Assembly (NCBI RefSeq): GCF_025370755.1
Contig: NZ_JAMXFC010000003.1
Coordinates: 1 to 64,000, forward strand
DNA: 64,000 bases
Source: Laspinema sp. D2d
GTDB lineage: Bacteria; Cyanobacteriota; Cyanobacteriia; Cyanobacteriales; Laspinemataceae
Direction of reading: 5' to 3'
Made by a program: the position numbers and the translations under genes
Notes under the pieces: generated by a model
Told to the model about the DNA's origin: nothing
What the model saw: only the letters and a program-made list of their open reading frames with translations
Databases searched by the model: none
Part shown: piece after piece, positions 54,468 to 63,090 of the stretch
Layout: the number at the start of each line of letters is the position of its first letter
Numbering within the stretch: position 1 is the first letter of the stretch

Positions 54468-54848
54468 ATGATGAAGCTGAAACGGATTGGACATATTGCC
54501 ATTAGGGTTACTGACCTCGATCGCGCAGTGCAATTTTACCACAACTTAGGGATGACTGTGGTTTGGAAGGACCCCGATTGGGCTTATTTAAAAGCGGGAG
54601 AGGATGGATTGGCCCTGCTGAGTCCTAGCTACAAACACGCGGGACCCCATTTTGGCTTCGTCTTCAGCGATCGGGCTGAAATTCAGTCCGCCTACGATCG
54701 CCTCAAAGCAGAAGGGGCCGATGTCCGTGAAATCCATGATCACCGCGATGGCACTGCCTCATTTTATGGCAAGGACCCGGATGGAAATTGGTTTGAATAT
54801 CTCTACGAACCCACCACGATCAATCAACCCGCCCGGACTACACCGTAA
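54468..54848 (+). CDS. VOC-superfamily (glyoxalase-like) protein
   Basis: A 126-residue single-domain VOC protein with two beta-alpha-beta-beta-beta modules. Visible: IGHIAIRVTDLDRAVQFY (about residues 7-24), a central HFGFVFSD strand, and the C-terminal KDPDGNWFEYLYEP typical of dioxygenase or glyoxalase-type members. Likely metal ligands are the first His (residue 9), His in GPHFGF and the Glu in FEYLYEP. The reaction is unknown; glyoxalase I is not specifically indicated. ATG at 54468 or the adjacent 54471. Confidence 0.85.
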   Translation: MMKLKRIGHIAIRVTDLDRAVQFYHNLGMTVVWKDPDWAYLKAGEDGLALLSPSYKHAGPHFGFVFSDRAEIQSAYDRLKAEGADVREIHDHRDGTASFYGKDPDGNWFEYLYEPTTINQPARTTP

Positions 54849-54951
54849 ACTGTCTCACTTCAACTCACAGGGTGGTGAAATCCACCCTGTACCCGGATTT
54901 ATATCTTCCAGATTTTGACTCGCACTAAGACTCGGGTTGTGTAAAAACCTA

Positions 54952-54979
54952 GTGCAGATGCGTAAAAATAAGTAGCCAG
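54952..54979. repeat. IS630 left terminal inverted repeat
   Basis: Begins GTGCAGATGCGTAAAAATAA. It matches the right end at the first nine bases exactly and at about 19 of 28 positions overall. Confidence 0.8.
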
Positions 54980-54980
54980 T

Positions 54981-55742
54981 CTAATTAAGCTCCTTGAACC
55001 CTTGAAATTTCCATAAAAATGGTTTGGCGCTCGTTCGGTTGAAGTAATCGATAAACTTAAGGATTTGTTCAGATAAGTCATAGATAGAAGTGAATTCACC
55101 TCGTTTTAAAAGGCGACGGGTCAAGATACTGAACCAACATTCAATCTGGTTTAACCAGGAGGTGTGTTTGGGCAAATACACAAAACGAATGCGATGGGTT
55201 GGGTCGCTTAAAAAAGCTCTGCGAGTTTTCATCGATTTCAGAATTCCTTTTTTCCCTTTAACACCTAAGTCGATATCTATCTGACAACGAGAGGCTACTA
55301 ACTTAACCAGAGATTCACTCATATGAGTATTGAGTTGGTCAACCATAAAAATCCACCCGGCTTCGGGATCCGTATCAATTGTCTTAGTGATATGGTTGGC
55401 AAAATCTATTTCAGTACGAGTCCGACCAATAGAGGGTTCTATAACTTGTCCCTTAAAGATATCCCAATTGGCTATTAAACTTAGAGTTCCATGTCGGATG
55501 TACTCGAACTCTATCCGTTTTACTTCTCCAGGAATCATCGATTTAGTCGGGTAAGCTCTTTCTAATGCTTGAATTCCCGTCATTTCATCGGTACTAATCA
55601 AATGCACACCGTTTTCGGCCAATTCCGATGCTTCCTGGTGTAGTTTACAAATATTCCTTACCTGTTCTTGAAATACTCCTCTATCTTTAGGGGCTGTATT
55701 TAGCCAGTATTGAGAGCGGTGCGGTTGAAGATCAGCCTCCTT
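54981..55742 (-). pseudogene. IS630 transposase, C-terminal (DDE) part, +1 frame
   Basis: About 253 residues with the DDE catalytic triad: Asp in LISTDEMTG, Asp in FMVDQLNTH and Glu in LNQIECWF. The frame has no start of its own at its beginning; it opens just after a TAA and lies +1 to the upstream frame. Joining the two by dropping one base at AAAAGGAGGC gives LKEADLQPHR, the conserved junction of the family. So either the ribosome slips here or the element has a one-base insertion. The TAG stop is just inside the left terminal repeat. Confidence 0.8.
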
Positions 55743-56229
55743 TTAAAAAACGACCCACACTATAGCGGGAAATTTCTTTGACTATTCCTCTTTTAACGAC
55801 TTCGGATGCCAATTCTTGGTGAGTCCATTCATTGATTGGCCGCTGACTTTGTGAGGGATGTTCACAGGCCACTGCCACAATTTGGACAATATTATCTACC
55901 GTAAATGTGGCGGGCTTACCGGAACGAGGTTGATCACTTAAAATATCTACAATCAGTTGAATTAATTTTTTATCGTTAGTTGCGGAGGTTTCGGCGGACG
56001 CTAGAGTAGCTGAGGCATCAGCCCATCGGGAGCGCCACATCCGCACTTGATTCCGGTTCATTTCCAACCGATTGGAGATTTCGGTATTATTGATTCCATC
56101 AGCAGCCAACAAGACTAACTTGGCTCTTTCTACTAACCGATGGGGATTAGTTGCCTTGCGTGATATTTGTTCTAGTAACTGATGCTGCCTGTCCGATACG
56201 GTACAGACTTTAGCTTTTGGAGTAGGCAT
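55732..56229 (-). CDS. IS630 transposase, N-terminal (HTH) part
   Basis: 165 residues. A helix-turn-helix region (about residues 35-75, GINNTEISNRLEMNRNQVRM) and a winged-helix-like segment (THQELASEVVKRGIVKEISR) bind the element ends. The frame stops at TGA (55732-55734) straight after FLKGG, where related transposases continue into EADL-PHR. With the downstream frame it would make a protein of about 415 residues. The ATG at 56229 is the only good start. Regulation by frameshifting is possible but not shown. Confidence 0.82.
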   Translation of the reverse strand: MPTPKAKVCTVSDRQHQLLEQISRKATNPHRLVERAKLVLLAADGINNTEISNRLEMNRNQVRMWRSRWADASATLASAETSATNDKKLIQLIVDILSDQPRSGKPATFTVDNIVQIVAVACEHPSQSQRPINEWTHQELASEVVKRGIVKEISRYSVGRFLKGG

Positions 56230-56304
56230 GATTGATTACGTCCAGATAGAAGCGTGAGGCGAGGGTCCTGATAGGGGTCCCTCTACCTCTTCATCTCATT
56301 ATAG

Positions 56305-56332
56305 CTGATTATCTTCTTTTGCACATCTGCAC
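56305..56332. repeat. IS630 right terminal inverted repeat
   Basis: Read inward on the other strand it begins GTGCAGATGTGCAAAAGAAG, the partner of the left end at 54952-54979. Confidence 0.8.
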
Positions 56333-56408
56333 TAGTTTTTAAACTCTGTGCAAAAGCATCAAGAATTGAAGTATAATCATTTTAAATCAACTCTACCTAT
56401 AAAAACTT

Positions 56409-56975
56409 ATGTCTTTGACTATCGACCACTTAAAAAAACTGCAATCTAAACTTGACAATGATTCCAATGATTACCAGATAGAATTACGCGAGGGAAACCT
56501 GATTGTCATGGGTCCATCAGATATTGTCTCCAGCTATATTGGTGCACAGTTGAGTCGATTATTGGGTAACTGGGTAACGCCTCGTCGCCTGGGGTTAGTC
56601 TTTGACTCTAGCGGGGGGTTCATTCTGCCGAATGCTGATTTAACGGCCCCGGATGTCTCTTATGTCTCGCGATCGCGAATGCCTCGGACTGTCCGGTATT
56701 TTAGCGAAGTTGTGCCGGATTTAGTGGTAGAAATCAAATCTCAAAGCGATCGTATTACTAAACTCCGAGAAAAAATTCAAATGTTTCTCGAACAAGGGGT
56801 AAAAGTGGGGATTTTAATCGACCCCGATGAATTAACCGTTACCCTCTATCGCCCCAATCAAACCCCCATCGTTTTTACCGACAGTGAAACCCTAACCCTT
56901 CCTGAATTGCTTCCGGGATGGGAATTACAAATTTCTGATTTATGGCCCCCAGTGTTCGATGAAAATGAGGACTAA
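56409..56975 (+). CDS. Uma2-family (DUF820) PD-(D/E)XK-like protein
   Basis: A 188-residue member of the Uma2/DUF820 family, hugely expanded in cyanobacteria. Likely catalytic elements of the restriction-endonuclease-like fold: Asp in LTAPDVSYVS (about 79-82), then PDLVVEIKSQSD (about 102-113) supplying E-x-K. The end motif LLPGWELQISDLW is a family signature. Function is unproven; many copies associate with mobile DNA, and this one starts 75 bp beyond the IS630 element. Its TAA overlaps the TAG of the convergent permease gene (CTAA at 56972-56975). Confidence 0.9.
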   Translation: MSLTIDHLKKLQSKLDNDSNDYQIELREGNLIVMGPSDIVSSYIGAQLSRLLGNWVTPRRLGLVFDSSGGFILPNADLTAPDVSYVSRSRMPRTVRYFSEVVPDLVVEIKSQSDRITKLREKIQMFLEQGVKVGILIDPDELTVTLYRPNQTPIVFTDSETLTLPELLPGWELQISDLWPPVFDENED

Positions 56976-57895
56976 ATAGAATTACTTTGAGGATCAAGGG
57001 CGTCGCGTAATCCGTCGCCGATATAATTAATGCTGCTGACGGTGATAAAAATTGCTAGTCCTGGAAAAATGGCTTGATGGGGTGAGGTTTGTAAGTAATC
57101 TCGGGCATCATAAAGCATTCGTCCCCAGGTGGGAACATCGGGGGGAAATCCTAATCCAAAGAAACTGAGGGTGGATTCGGTAATAATAGCATTGCCGATC
57201 GCCAGGGTGGCGGCAACAATTACCGGACCAATAATATTCGGTAAAATATGAATCCAAATAATCCGCCGAGGCGATGCACCCAAGGCACGCGCTGCACTGA
57301 CAAATTCTAATTGTTTAACGGTTAAAAATCCGGCCCGAACCAGTCTCGCTACAGACATCCAAGTGAGGGAACCAATCACTAGAACAACCAGGATAAAAAT
57401 CCCCAATTCTGGTCCAGCAACTGCCCGAATGGGGTCACGAAACAAGTAAACGACTAACAGTAGTAACGGTAACTGCGGCAGCGCTAAAAATAAGTCCGTC
57501 AGACGCATGAGTAAAGCATCAATGATACCCCCATAATATCCGGCAACTGCACCGATGAATACCCCGACAGTAATCGCTATTAACATGGCAGCGATACCTA
57601 CTGCGATGGAGATTCTCCCTCCGGATAACATTCGGGCGAGGATATCTTGACCCAGGGAATTAGTGCCAAAGGGATGATTCCAACTTGGACCCATTGAGGA
57701 CCGACTGAAATCAATTTCATCAATGGCGGTGGTGTAGAAGAAGGGACCAAAGATAACGCAGAGGAGGATAATGGTAAGGGCGATCGCACCTAAAACCGCC
57801 ATTTTATCCTGATAAAATCGCTGCCATGCTTTTTTGCCTAAATTAGGCGTAAAGCTTGGCAAAATTTCGGCTTGAATGGGATTCGCATTGGACAT
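56972..57895 (-). CDS. Peptide-type ABC transporter permease (DppC/OppC-like)
   Basis: A 307-residue permease with an N-terminal OppC_N helix (about residues 32-54, MAVLGAIALTIILLCVIFGP), the conserved HPFGTNSLGQDILARML (about 79-95), five further helices, and the ATPase-contact EAA loop around EFVSAARALGASPRRIIWIH. It pairs with the DppB-like permease 40 bp upstream and the binding protein before that. Substrate class is peptides, nickel or similar small molecules. No ATPase gene lies in the cluster, so it must use one encoded elsewhere. Confidence 0.92.
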   Translation of the reverse strand: MSNANPIQAEILPSFTPNLGKKAWQRFYQDKMAVLGAIALTIILLCVIFGPFFYTTAIDEIDFSRSSMGPSWNHPFGTNSLGQDILARMLSGGRISIAVGIAAMLIAITVGVFIGAVAGYYGGIIDALLMRLTDLFLALPQLPLLLLVVYLFRDPIRAVAGPELGIFILVVLVIGSLTWMSVARLVRAGFLTVKQLEFVSAARALGASPRRIIWIHILPNIIGPVIVAATLAIGNAIITESTLSFFGLGFPPDVPTWGRMLYDARDYLQTSPHQAIFPGLAIFITVSSINYIGDGLRDALDPQSNSI

Positions 57896-57935
57896 ATTTA
57901 AAACTAAATTAGTGGATGAGAAATTAACCGGGTGA

Positions 57936-58898
57936 TTATTGATGATAGTTCACCCTAGGGTCTAAGAGGGCATACAGGAAATCTGCAATTAAATTAAAAA
58001 TTACAATTAACACCGCATAAATAAACGTAATTGCCATGACTACGGGCGTATCACTCCGATAAATGGACTCAATTAACAGAGAACCGATTCCTGGGACTCG
58101 AAACACCTGTTCTGTGACTAATGCGCCGGTAAATACCGCTGGAATATCGAGGGCAACTAGGGTGACGACGGGAATCAACGCATTTCTTAAAACGTGCCGT
58201 TGGATGACCCTAAATTTGGATAACCCTTTGGCGTAGGCGGTTCGGACATATTGCTGATAGAGTTGTTCTAAAATCGAGGACCGGATAAACCGCATTAAAA
58301 TCGCTGCTTGATACAGTCCCAACACAGAAATTGGCATAATAGACTGTTTAAATTGGGCGATAAAACTATTCCAATCGGTTACCGTTAAGGTGCTATTATA
58401 GATAAAGGGAAACCAGTTGAGTTTAACGCTAAAAATAATGATAAAGAGAATCCCGGTAAAAAAGGTGGGGAGAGAAAACCATAAAAAAGCAAAAATTGTG
58501 GCAAGTTTGTCTACTAGAGAGTAGCGATTGAGGGCGGAAATAATGCCGAAGGGAAAGGCGATGAATATGCCGAAAAGATAAGCAGAACCGACGACCCATA
58601 AGGTGGTGGGTAACCGTTGTAGAATTAAATCGATAACGGGACTACGACTGGTAAAGGAGTATCCCATATCTCCGGTAAAAAAGGCAAAACTCCATTTTAG
58701 ATATCGGATATGAATGGGTTGGTCCAATCCAAAGGAACGGCGAAGATTTTCTCGCACTTCGGCGGTGATTGCTGGATTAGTGGCAAATTCTCCTAATGGG
58801 TCTCCAGGTGCTAACGCTAGAATGGTAAAAATGACGAGACTAATGGCAATTAAGGTAGGAATAGAAATCAGTAGGCGTTTCAACAAATAGGTTTTCAT
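57936..58898 (-). CDS. Peptide-type ABC transporter permease (DppB/OppB-like)
   Basis: A 320-residue permease with the usual N-terminus (MKTYLLKRLLISIPTLIAIS), the motif LAPGDPLGEF (about residues 29-38), a periplasmic loop with RRSFGLDQPIHIRYLKW, and the EAA loop RTAYAKGLSKFRVIQRHVLR followed by the closing motif VTEQVFRVPGIGSLL. Six helices. First of the two permeases, 63 bp downstream of the binding protein gene. Confidence 0.93.
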   Translation of the reverse strand: MKTYLLKRLLISIPTLIAISLVIFTILALAPGDPLGEFATNPAITAEVRENLRRSFGLDQPIHIRYLKWSFAFFTGDMGYSFTSRSPVIDLILQRLPTTLWVVGSAYLFGIFIAFPFGIISALNRYSLVDKLATIFAFLWFSLPTFFTGILFIIIFSVKLNWFPFIYNSTLTVTDWNSFIAQFKQSIMPISVLGLYQAAILMRFIRSSILEQLYQQYVRTAYAKGLSKFRVIQRHVLRNALIPVVTLVALDIPAVFTGALVTEQVFRVPGIGSLLIESIYRSDTPVVMAITFIYAVLIVIFNLIADFLYALLDPRVNYHQ

Positions 58899-58961
58899 AG
58901 GCGCAAGAATTAAGGAGTTTTAAGCAACCGACAGGGGTTCAGTTCAAACCCCCAGGGATTG

Positions 58962-60689
58962 CTATTTCCGCCGCCATTGGTGGATATTCCAAACGACTCG
59001 ATCCCAGGAGGTTAATTCGACTCCTTCTAAATTATTGCTCACGGCGATCGCATCGGCGCGATGGACTAAAGGAATCACTGCCACGTCCTTCACTAATAAA
59101 TCATTCATTTGGATGAATAATTCCCCCCGAGTTTTCGGGTTGAGTTCGGTGGTAGAACGTTGCCAAAATTTGTCATATTCCGGATTGCAATAGCGCGAGG
59201 TATTGCTACCTGACCAACTATTTTCAGGACGCGCAATTTCTCCACACGTGAAGGTTTGAAGATAGCGGGTGGGGTCGGGGGAGGTGTTGCCAGTAGTCAC
59301 CATTTGTAAATCAGCATAAAAGCGATTCAGGGAATCAGTATTTGATGGATCACCGGAGAAGAAGATACTGGCATCAATACTTTTAATTTCCATTTCTACA
59401 CCGATGGTTCGGAAATTTTGTTTGATGATTTCCTGGGTTTTCTGACGAACCGGGTTAACCGAAGTTTGAAACAGAACGCGCATTTCTGCTCCATTTTTAT
59501 CTCGGATACCATTATTATTAGTATCGCGCCACCCTGCTTGTTCTAGTAACGTTGCTGCTTTTTCCAAATTAAATTCATATTGGGTATTGGGAGAAAGATA
59601 GGTTTCGGGAGAGACTAGAAAATTAGGGGTGGGAGTGCCAGTAACACCATAGAGTTGCTGAGAAATAGTGTCGCGATCGATCGCCAGGTTGAATGCCTGC
59701 CTAACTTGCCGATCGCTCAAAAAGGGATGGGGAAATTCTAAACTAGAGCGATCGCCTGCTGCCGTGGCGCTATTGGGGTCAGTTTGATTCAGTTGAATCC
59801 GTTCGCTTAACGGACCAAAAATTGCCATCACTTGTCCTTGTCCCCCCGCTTCTAATTGTTCTAACACTTGGGGTTCAACTTGCAAACCATAGGCATAATC
59901 TGCATCTCCCGTTTGTAAAACCGCCCTCGCTGCAGAGGTAGAATCTCCACCGCCTTTGAGTTCGATTCGCTGAAAATAGAGGGTTTCTGCTTCTCGGAAA
60001 TAGGGATTAGCTTCATAAACCACCGTATCCCCGGGTCGAAATTCCACGACGCGATAAGGACCCGTTCCCACAGGTAATAAATTACCCGGTGCTTGTCGAG
60101 AATTTGCGCCGGTATAATCAGCAAAAATATGTTGGGGTAAAATCATCCCTTCGGACCCGACAAAAGGCAAAAACCAACCGGGAGTAACCGCCTTAAAATT
60201 AACTTTAACAGTTAGGGGGTCAACTGCTTCCACTGAGGCGATCGCATCATAATTGGAAGAATTTCCCGAAGCAGTTTCGGGATTGGAGATAAATTCATAA
60301 GTAAACACCACATCGGCAGCAGTGAAGGGAGTGCCATCGGACCATTGTATATCTGGTTTGAGTTTCCAGGTTACCGATAAACCATCTGCCGCTACTCCGC
60401 CATTTTCCACGGTGGGAACTTCTGCCGCCAAAACGGGGATTAAATCCCCCTGATTATTGAACGTTGCCAGGGGTTCTAAAGTGATTCGACTCGCTTCCCA
60501 ATCCTTGAACCCGATAGATAGATGAGGATTGAGAATGGTTGGCGCTTGCCAGTAGAGTAAGCGGAGGACCTCCGGTTGTTGGGTTTGGCGGGGGGGGTTC
60601 GTCCCGCATCCTGACAACAGGGATGCAGCGAGAAACGGTAGCGCCAACAGTGGCAGGATGAAAGGACGGCGATCGCGCTTCTTTTTCAA
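58962..60689 (-). CDS. ABC transporter substrate-binding lipoprotein (SBP family 5)
   Basis: A 575-residue periplasmic binding protein. Lipoprotein signal with lipobox LLSGC (Cys about residue 28). SBP_bac_5 features: LEPLATFNNQGDLIPVLAAE, DIQWSDGTPFTAADVVFTYE (about 112-131), VGTGPYRVVEF and QAFNLAIDRDTI. It captures peptides or similar ligands for the two permeases. The start is TTG at 60689, supported by GGGAGGG 7-8 bp upstream; no ATG lies before the signal peptide. No ATPase gene in the operon. Confidence 0.93.
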   Translation of the reverse strand: MKKKRDRRPFILPLLALPFLAASLLSGCGTNPPRQTQQPEVLRLLYWQAPTILNPHLSIGFKDWEASRITLEPLATFNNQGDLIPVLAAEVPTVENGGVAADGLSVTWKLKPDIQWSDGTPFTAADVVFTYEFISNPETASGNSSNYDAIASVEAVDPLTVKVNFKAVTPGWFLPFVGSEGMILPQHIFADYTGANSRQAPGNLLPVGTGPYRVVEFRPGDTVVYEANPYFREAETLYFQRIELKGGGDSTSAARAVLQTGDADYAYGLQVEPQVLEQLEAGGQGQVMAIFGPLSERIQLNQTDPNSATAAGDRSSLEFPHPFLSDRQVRQAFNLAIDRDTISQQLYGVTGTPTPNFLVSPETYLSPNTQYEFNLEKAATLLEQAGWRDTNNNGIRDKNGAEMRVLFQTSVNPVRQKTQEIIKQNFRTIGVEMEIKSIDASIFFSGDPSNTDSLNRFYADLQMVTTGNTSPDPTRYLQTFTCGEIARPENSWSGSNTSRYCNPEYDKFWQRSTTELNPKTRGELFIQMNDLLVKDVAVIPLVHRADAIAVSNNLEGVELTSWDRVVWNIHQWRRK

Positions 60690-60711
60690 ATTTTTCCCTC
60701 CCAGTGACGGT

Positions 60712-61059
60712 TTAAAACTCTACAGTATCAAGAAAATCCGGTTTTGTCTTGGGAGGGACGACGGCGATTAACGACACCAGGTTTAATGTCCCCCCTCCCG
60801 GATTCACAGAACCCGGTTCACCAGGGACCGAACCCAGTCCTTTCAGTACACAAAAGGCGATCGCCACCGGCAACAAGGCGATCGCCTTTTGACGCGGGGT
60901 TGAAGTGCGATCGGTTTTGTCTCCAGTCCAGTGCCACAATAAGCAAATAACGCTCAAACCACAACCGCAATAACTATCAATATACAGTCCTATTAAATTC
61001 GGGATAACGCATTCCATCAGTTGCCAAACTTTGGGGTCTAGGGGGATTTTGTTTTTCAT
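60712..61059 (-). CDS. Hypothetical small membrane protein
   Basis: A 115-residue frame with two hydrophobic stretches (about residues 17-41, ECVIPNLIGLYIDSYCGCGL on; and about 61-76, AIALLPVAIAFCVLKG) and a Gly/Pro-rich end. Not recognised. It begins with an ATG but no convincing ribosome-binding site, and it ends 22 bp before the binding-protein start, so it might be the first gene of that operon. It could still be a non-coding frame. Confidence 0.45.
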   Translation of the reverse strand: MKNKIPLDPKVWQLMECVIPNLIGLYIDSYCGCGLSVICLLWHWTGDKTDRTSTPRQKAIALLPVAIAFCVLKGLGSVPGEPGSVNPGGGTLNLVSLIAVVPPKTKPDFLDTVEF

Positions 61060-61347
61060 GGTTTTAATTCCAAACGGCTATATCCCCATTAAATGGATTG
61101 GTAAAATAGAAGTCTAGGGGGAACAAATAAAATCAAATAGTAGGTTTGCGGGTTTTTATAAAATTAATAGATTTTAATAGCGGTAAATCAATTCAAATCC
61201 AAGCAAATAAATTCAAATAAAAACAAATAAAAACCGGGATATTTTCCTGATTTAATGAGACATCATCCCCTAACTAGGGTAGAGTAGAAACAGGAATAAA
61301 CTCGGCCCTTCCAGGGAGGAGCCGATTCACCCCACAGGAGAGATAAA

Positions 61348-62226
61348 ATGATAGCCATTACACCAGCCAACTCTTTACAAGAAAGATTCCTCAACGACTT
61401 TGTAGACCAAGTAATTAAGCCGAATGGCAGCGACAGGCAGCGATTATGCTGTCGCTTGCGCTTTTATCCCCTCAACAAACGTAAAAAGAATGCCCGCCTA
61501 GCCACAACCATTGAGGATGAACTGAATATTATCTTTCCCAGTACGAATATGCCGGGAACGTTAGGGGAAGTGATTACCAAAATAAAAGACCGATTTGGCG
61601 ACAAGATGGCAGCGGATGGGATAGCGCTTGACTTGTTGCAAGGAACAATAGGTGGTAAAGAGCAACCTCCCGATTCCAAAGCGCCTTGGGAAATCATTTA
61701 TCAGTGGTTGTGGGAAATAGAATTTCCTCGACGGGGGTGGGAGTTGGCGAAGGAAATGGCGACTTCTGCGATGGCAGAATTGCAGATGATTGATCCAAAA
61801 AAGGTGGACCGGGATTTGGTGGTGAATGTGGCGAAAGCGACGATTCGCAAAGGGGAAGAATATGCATTACTGGTGGATTTCCCGCATCAGGGTCATTTGC
61901 TCTTGATTAATCAGGGGGTATCCGGTAAGCGGTATTGCCTTTGTCCGTCTCTGGCATTTTCTGTAGAAACCCAGGTTACGCCGGATAAAAAGCTGCATAT
62001 TCCTGGTATCAAGGCGTTAGCGAGTTCTTTGCAATATCAGGAGATGGGAAACGAGTATTTCCTGGCAATTCTGACTGAGCATCCGGTCAAGTTATCCTGG
62101 GTGAATCCAGATTCTGAACCGGCAGATATTCTCGTCACTGATGAACGATTGCGGGAGATATTTCAGGAGGTGGGACGGCAGTGGAATGCCCGAGTATTTT
62201 CTAAGAAATTTGAGGTGGTGGAGTAA
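61348..62226 (+). CDS. Hypothetical protein with possible DUF4384-like C-terminus
   Basis: A 292-residue soluble protein. The N-terminal half is helical (SLQERFLNDFVDQVIKP, then TLGEVITKIKDRFG). The C-terminal half (about residues 165-265) reads like DUF4384: YALLVDFPHQGHLLLINQG, then LCPSLAFS, KLHIPGIKAL and GNEYFLAILTEHPVKLSW. DUF4384 domains often sit in cyanobacterial signalling or conflict proteins beside kinase or caspase-like modules. AGGAG lies 8 bp before the ATG, so this is a real gene. The upstream 290 bp are AT-rich with short CAAATAAA repeats. Assignment is tentative. Confidence 0.65.
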   Translation: MIAITPANSLQERFLNDFVDQVIKPNGSDRQRLCCRLRFYPLNKRKKNARLATTIEDELNIIFPSTNMPGTLGEVITKIKDRFGDKMAADGIALDLLQGTIGGKEQPPDSKAPWEIIYQWLWEIEFPRRGWELAKEMATSAMAELQMIDPKKVDRDLVVNVAKATIRKGEEYALLVDFPHQGHLLLINQGVSGKRYCLCPSLAFSVETQVTPDKKLHIPGIKALASSLQYQEMGNEYFLAILTEHPVKLSWVNPDSEPADILVTDERLREIFQEVGRQWNARVFSKKFEVVE

Positions 62227-62340
62227 TTTAGGGGAATGGATAGAATTGGCATCGGTTCCAATTTATAGCGATGGAGTCACCCAAAAAACCGGCGGGTGTT
62301 TAAATCTCCGTCGGTTGATGCCACCGTTCCTAACCGCAGA

Positions 62341-62766
62341 TTAGGCAACGAATGTTTTTTCCCGAGATGCAATTAAAGGAGTCAAATCAATGCCTTTCCA
62401 ATCCTGAATAAATTCACAGATTATTTCCGGAGTAAAGGTTTCCCGGCCTCTAAAAAACTCAAATTGTTTGGTGTGGACATTCAGGAGAAAGTGCAAAATA
62501 TTACAATGGTCTTTCACCCCAAAGGGACAATCACCCGCTTTCCAGTTATCCACACTGGCAGCATAGTCAGCGATCGCCGTGAGTGCGGGTTTTATCTCGT
62601 GATCATGCTGTTGGCACAAATCCAGTAACTCGCATGGGTCCTGGGCAACTTCGCAGAGCAAATGGAGGGCTTCACAAGGAAGAGTGGAACACTGACCTTG
62701 AATGGTTTTTAAAGATTTGCAAACCTCTAAAGAGTGGTGAAATTTTTCGAGAGATAAGGGGTTCAT
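62341..62766 (-). CDS. Hypothetical Cys-rich protein
   Basis: A 141-residue protein I do not recognise. It has seven cysteines in the first 90 residues (CKSL, GQCSTLPCEALHLLCEVAQD, PCELLDLCQQ, DCPF, DHCN), some spaced so that they could bind metal or form disulfides. No signal peptide. AGGAG about 10 bp before the ATG supports it. Convergent with the DUF4384-like gene. Confidence 0.65.
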   Translation of the reverse strand: MNPLSLEKFHHSLEVCKSLKTIQGQCSTLPCEALHLLCEVAQDPCELLDLCQQHDHEIKPALTAIADYAASVDNWKAGDCPFGVKDHCNILHFLLNVHTKQFEFFRGRETFTPEIICEFIQDWKGIDLTPLIASREKTFVA

Positions 62767-63090
62767 GATAATATCTCCTGTTTTTTAAACATTGATGCCC
62801 ACCCACAGTTCCCATTCATAACCCTTGAGCATCGGGCAATGAATCCAAGGGATAAAATGGGTCACATCCATCAGAGAAAACCCCAGAGGTTGATGCCACT
62901 TGCACAATTTTATCCGATGCCTTGATGATTTTTTGGACCTATCGGCGCTCATATTTATCGAGATGCGCCCCTCGGTCCGGAGACAGAGATTTAGGTTAGT
63001 CGGGGTTGGATTCGGGAATATTAGACAAGGGAATAGGCCAAATTTTGAGCTAACAGAATATTGGTTTACACAAGTATTGGAGGTTGACTG
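62767..63090. other. Region between Cys-rich gene and TPR gene
   Basis: 324 bp containing the candidate small gene at 62785-62952 and the leader of the TPR gene. No clear promoter pair was found before 63091. Confidence 0.4.
62785..62952 (-). CDS. Candidate small upstream gene (55 aa)
   Basis: A 55-residue frame starting MSADRSKKSSRHR and ending GYEWELWVGINV, 18 bp before the Cys-rich gene and reading toward it. The C-terminal half (WHQPLGFSLMDVTHFIPWIH) has protein-like composition. No good ribosome-binding site. The frame stays open upstream into the antisense of the TPR gene, which weakens the case. Confidence 0.3.
   Translation of the reverse strand: MSADRSKKSSRHRIKLCKWHQPLGFSLMDVTHFIPWIHCPMLKGYEWELWVGINV

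Larger units (their letters stand above)
54952..56332 (-). mobile_element. IS630-family insertion sequence
   Basis: A 1381-bp element between TA dinucleotides (54950-54951 and 56333-56334), as expected for TA-targeting IS630/Tc1-type elements. It has imperfect terminal inverted repeats and encodes a transposase in two frames on the leftward strand. Outside the TAs the flanks (TAAAAACC left, GTTTTTA right) are also complementary, so the true ends could be a few bases farther out. Confidence 0.85.
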
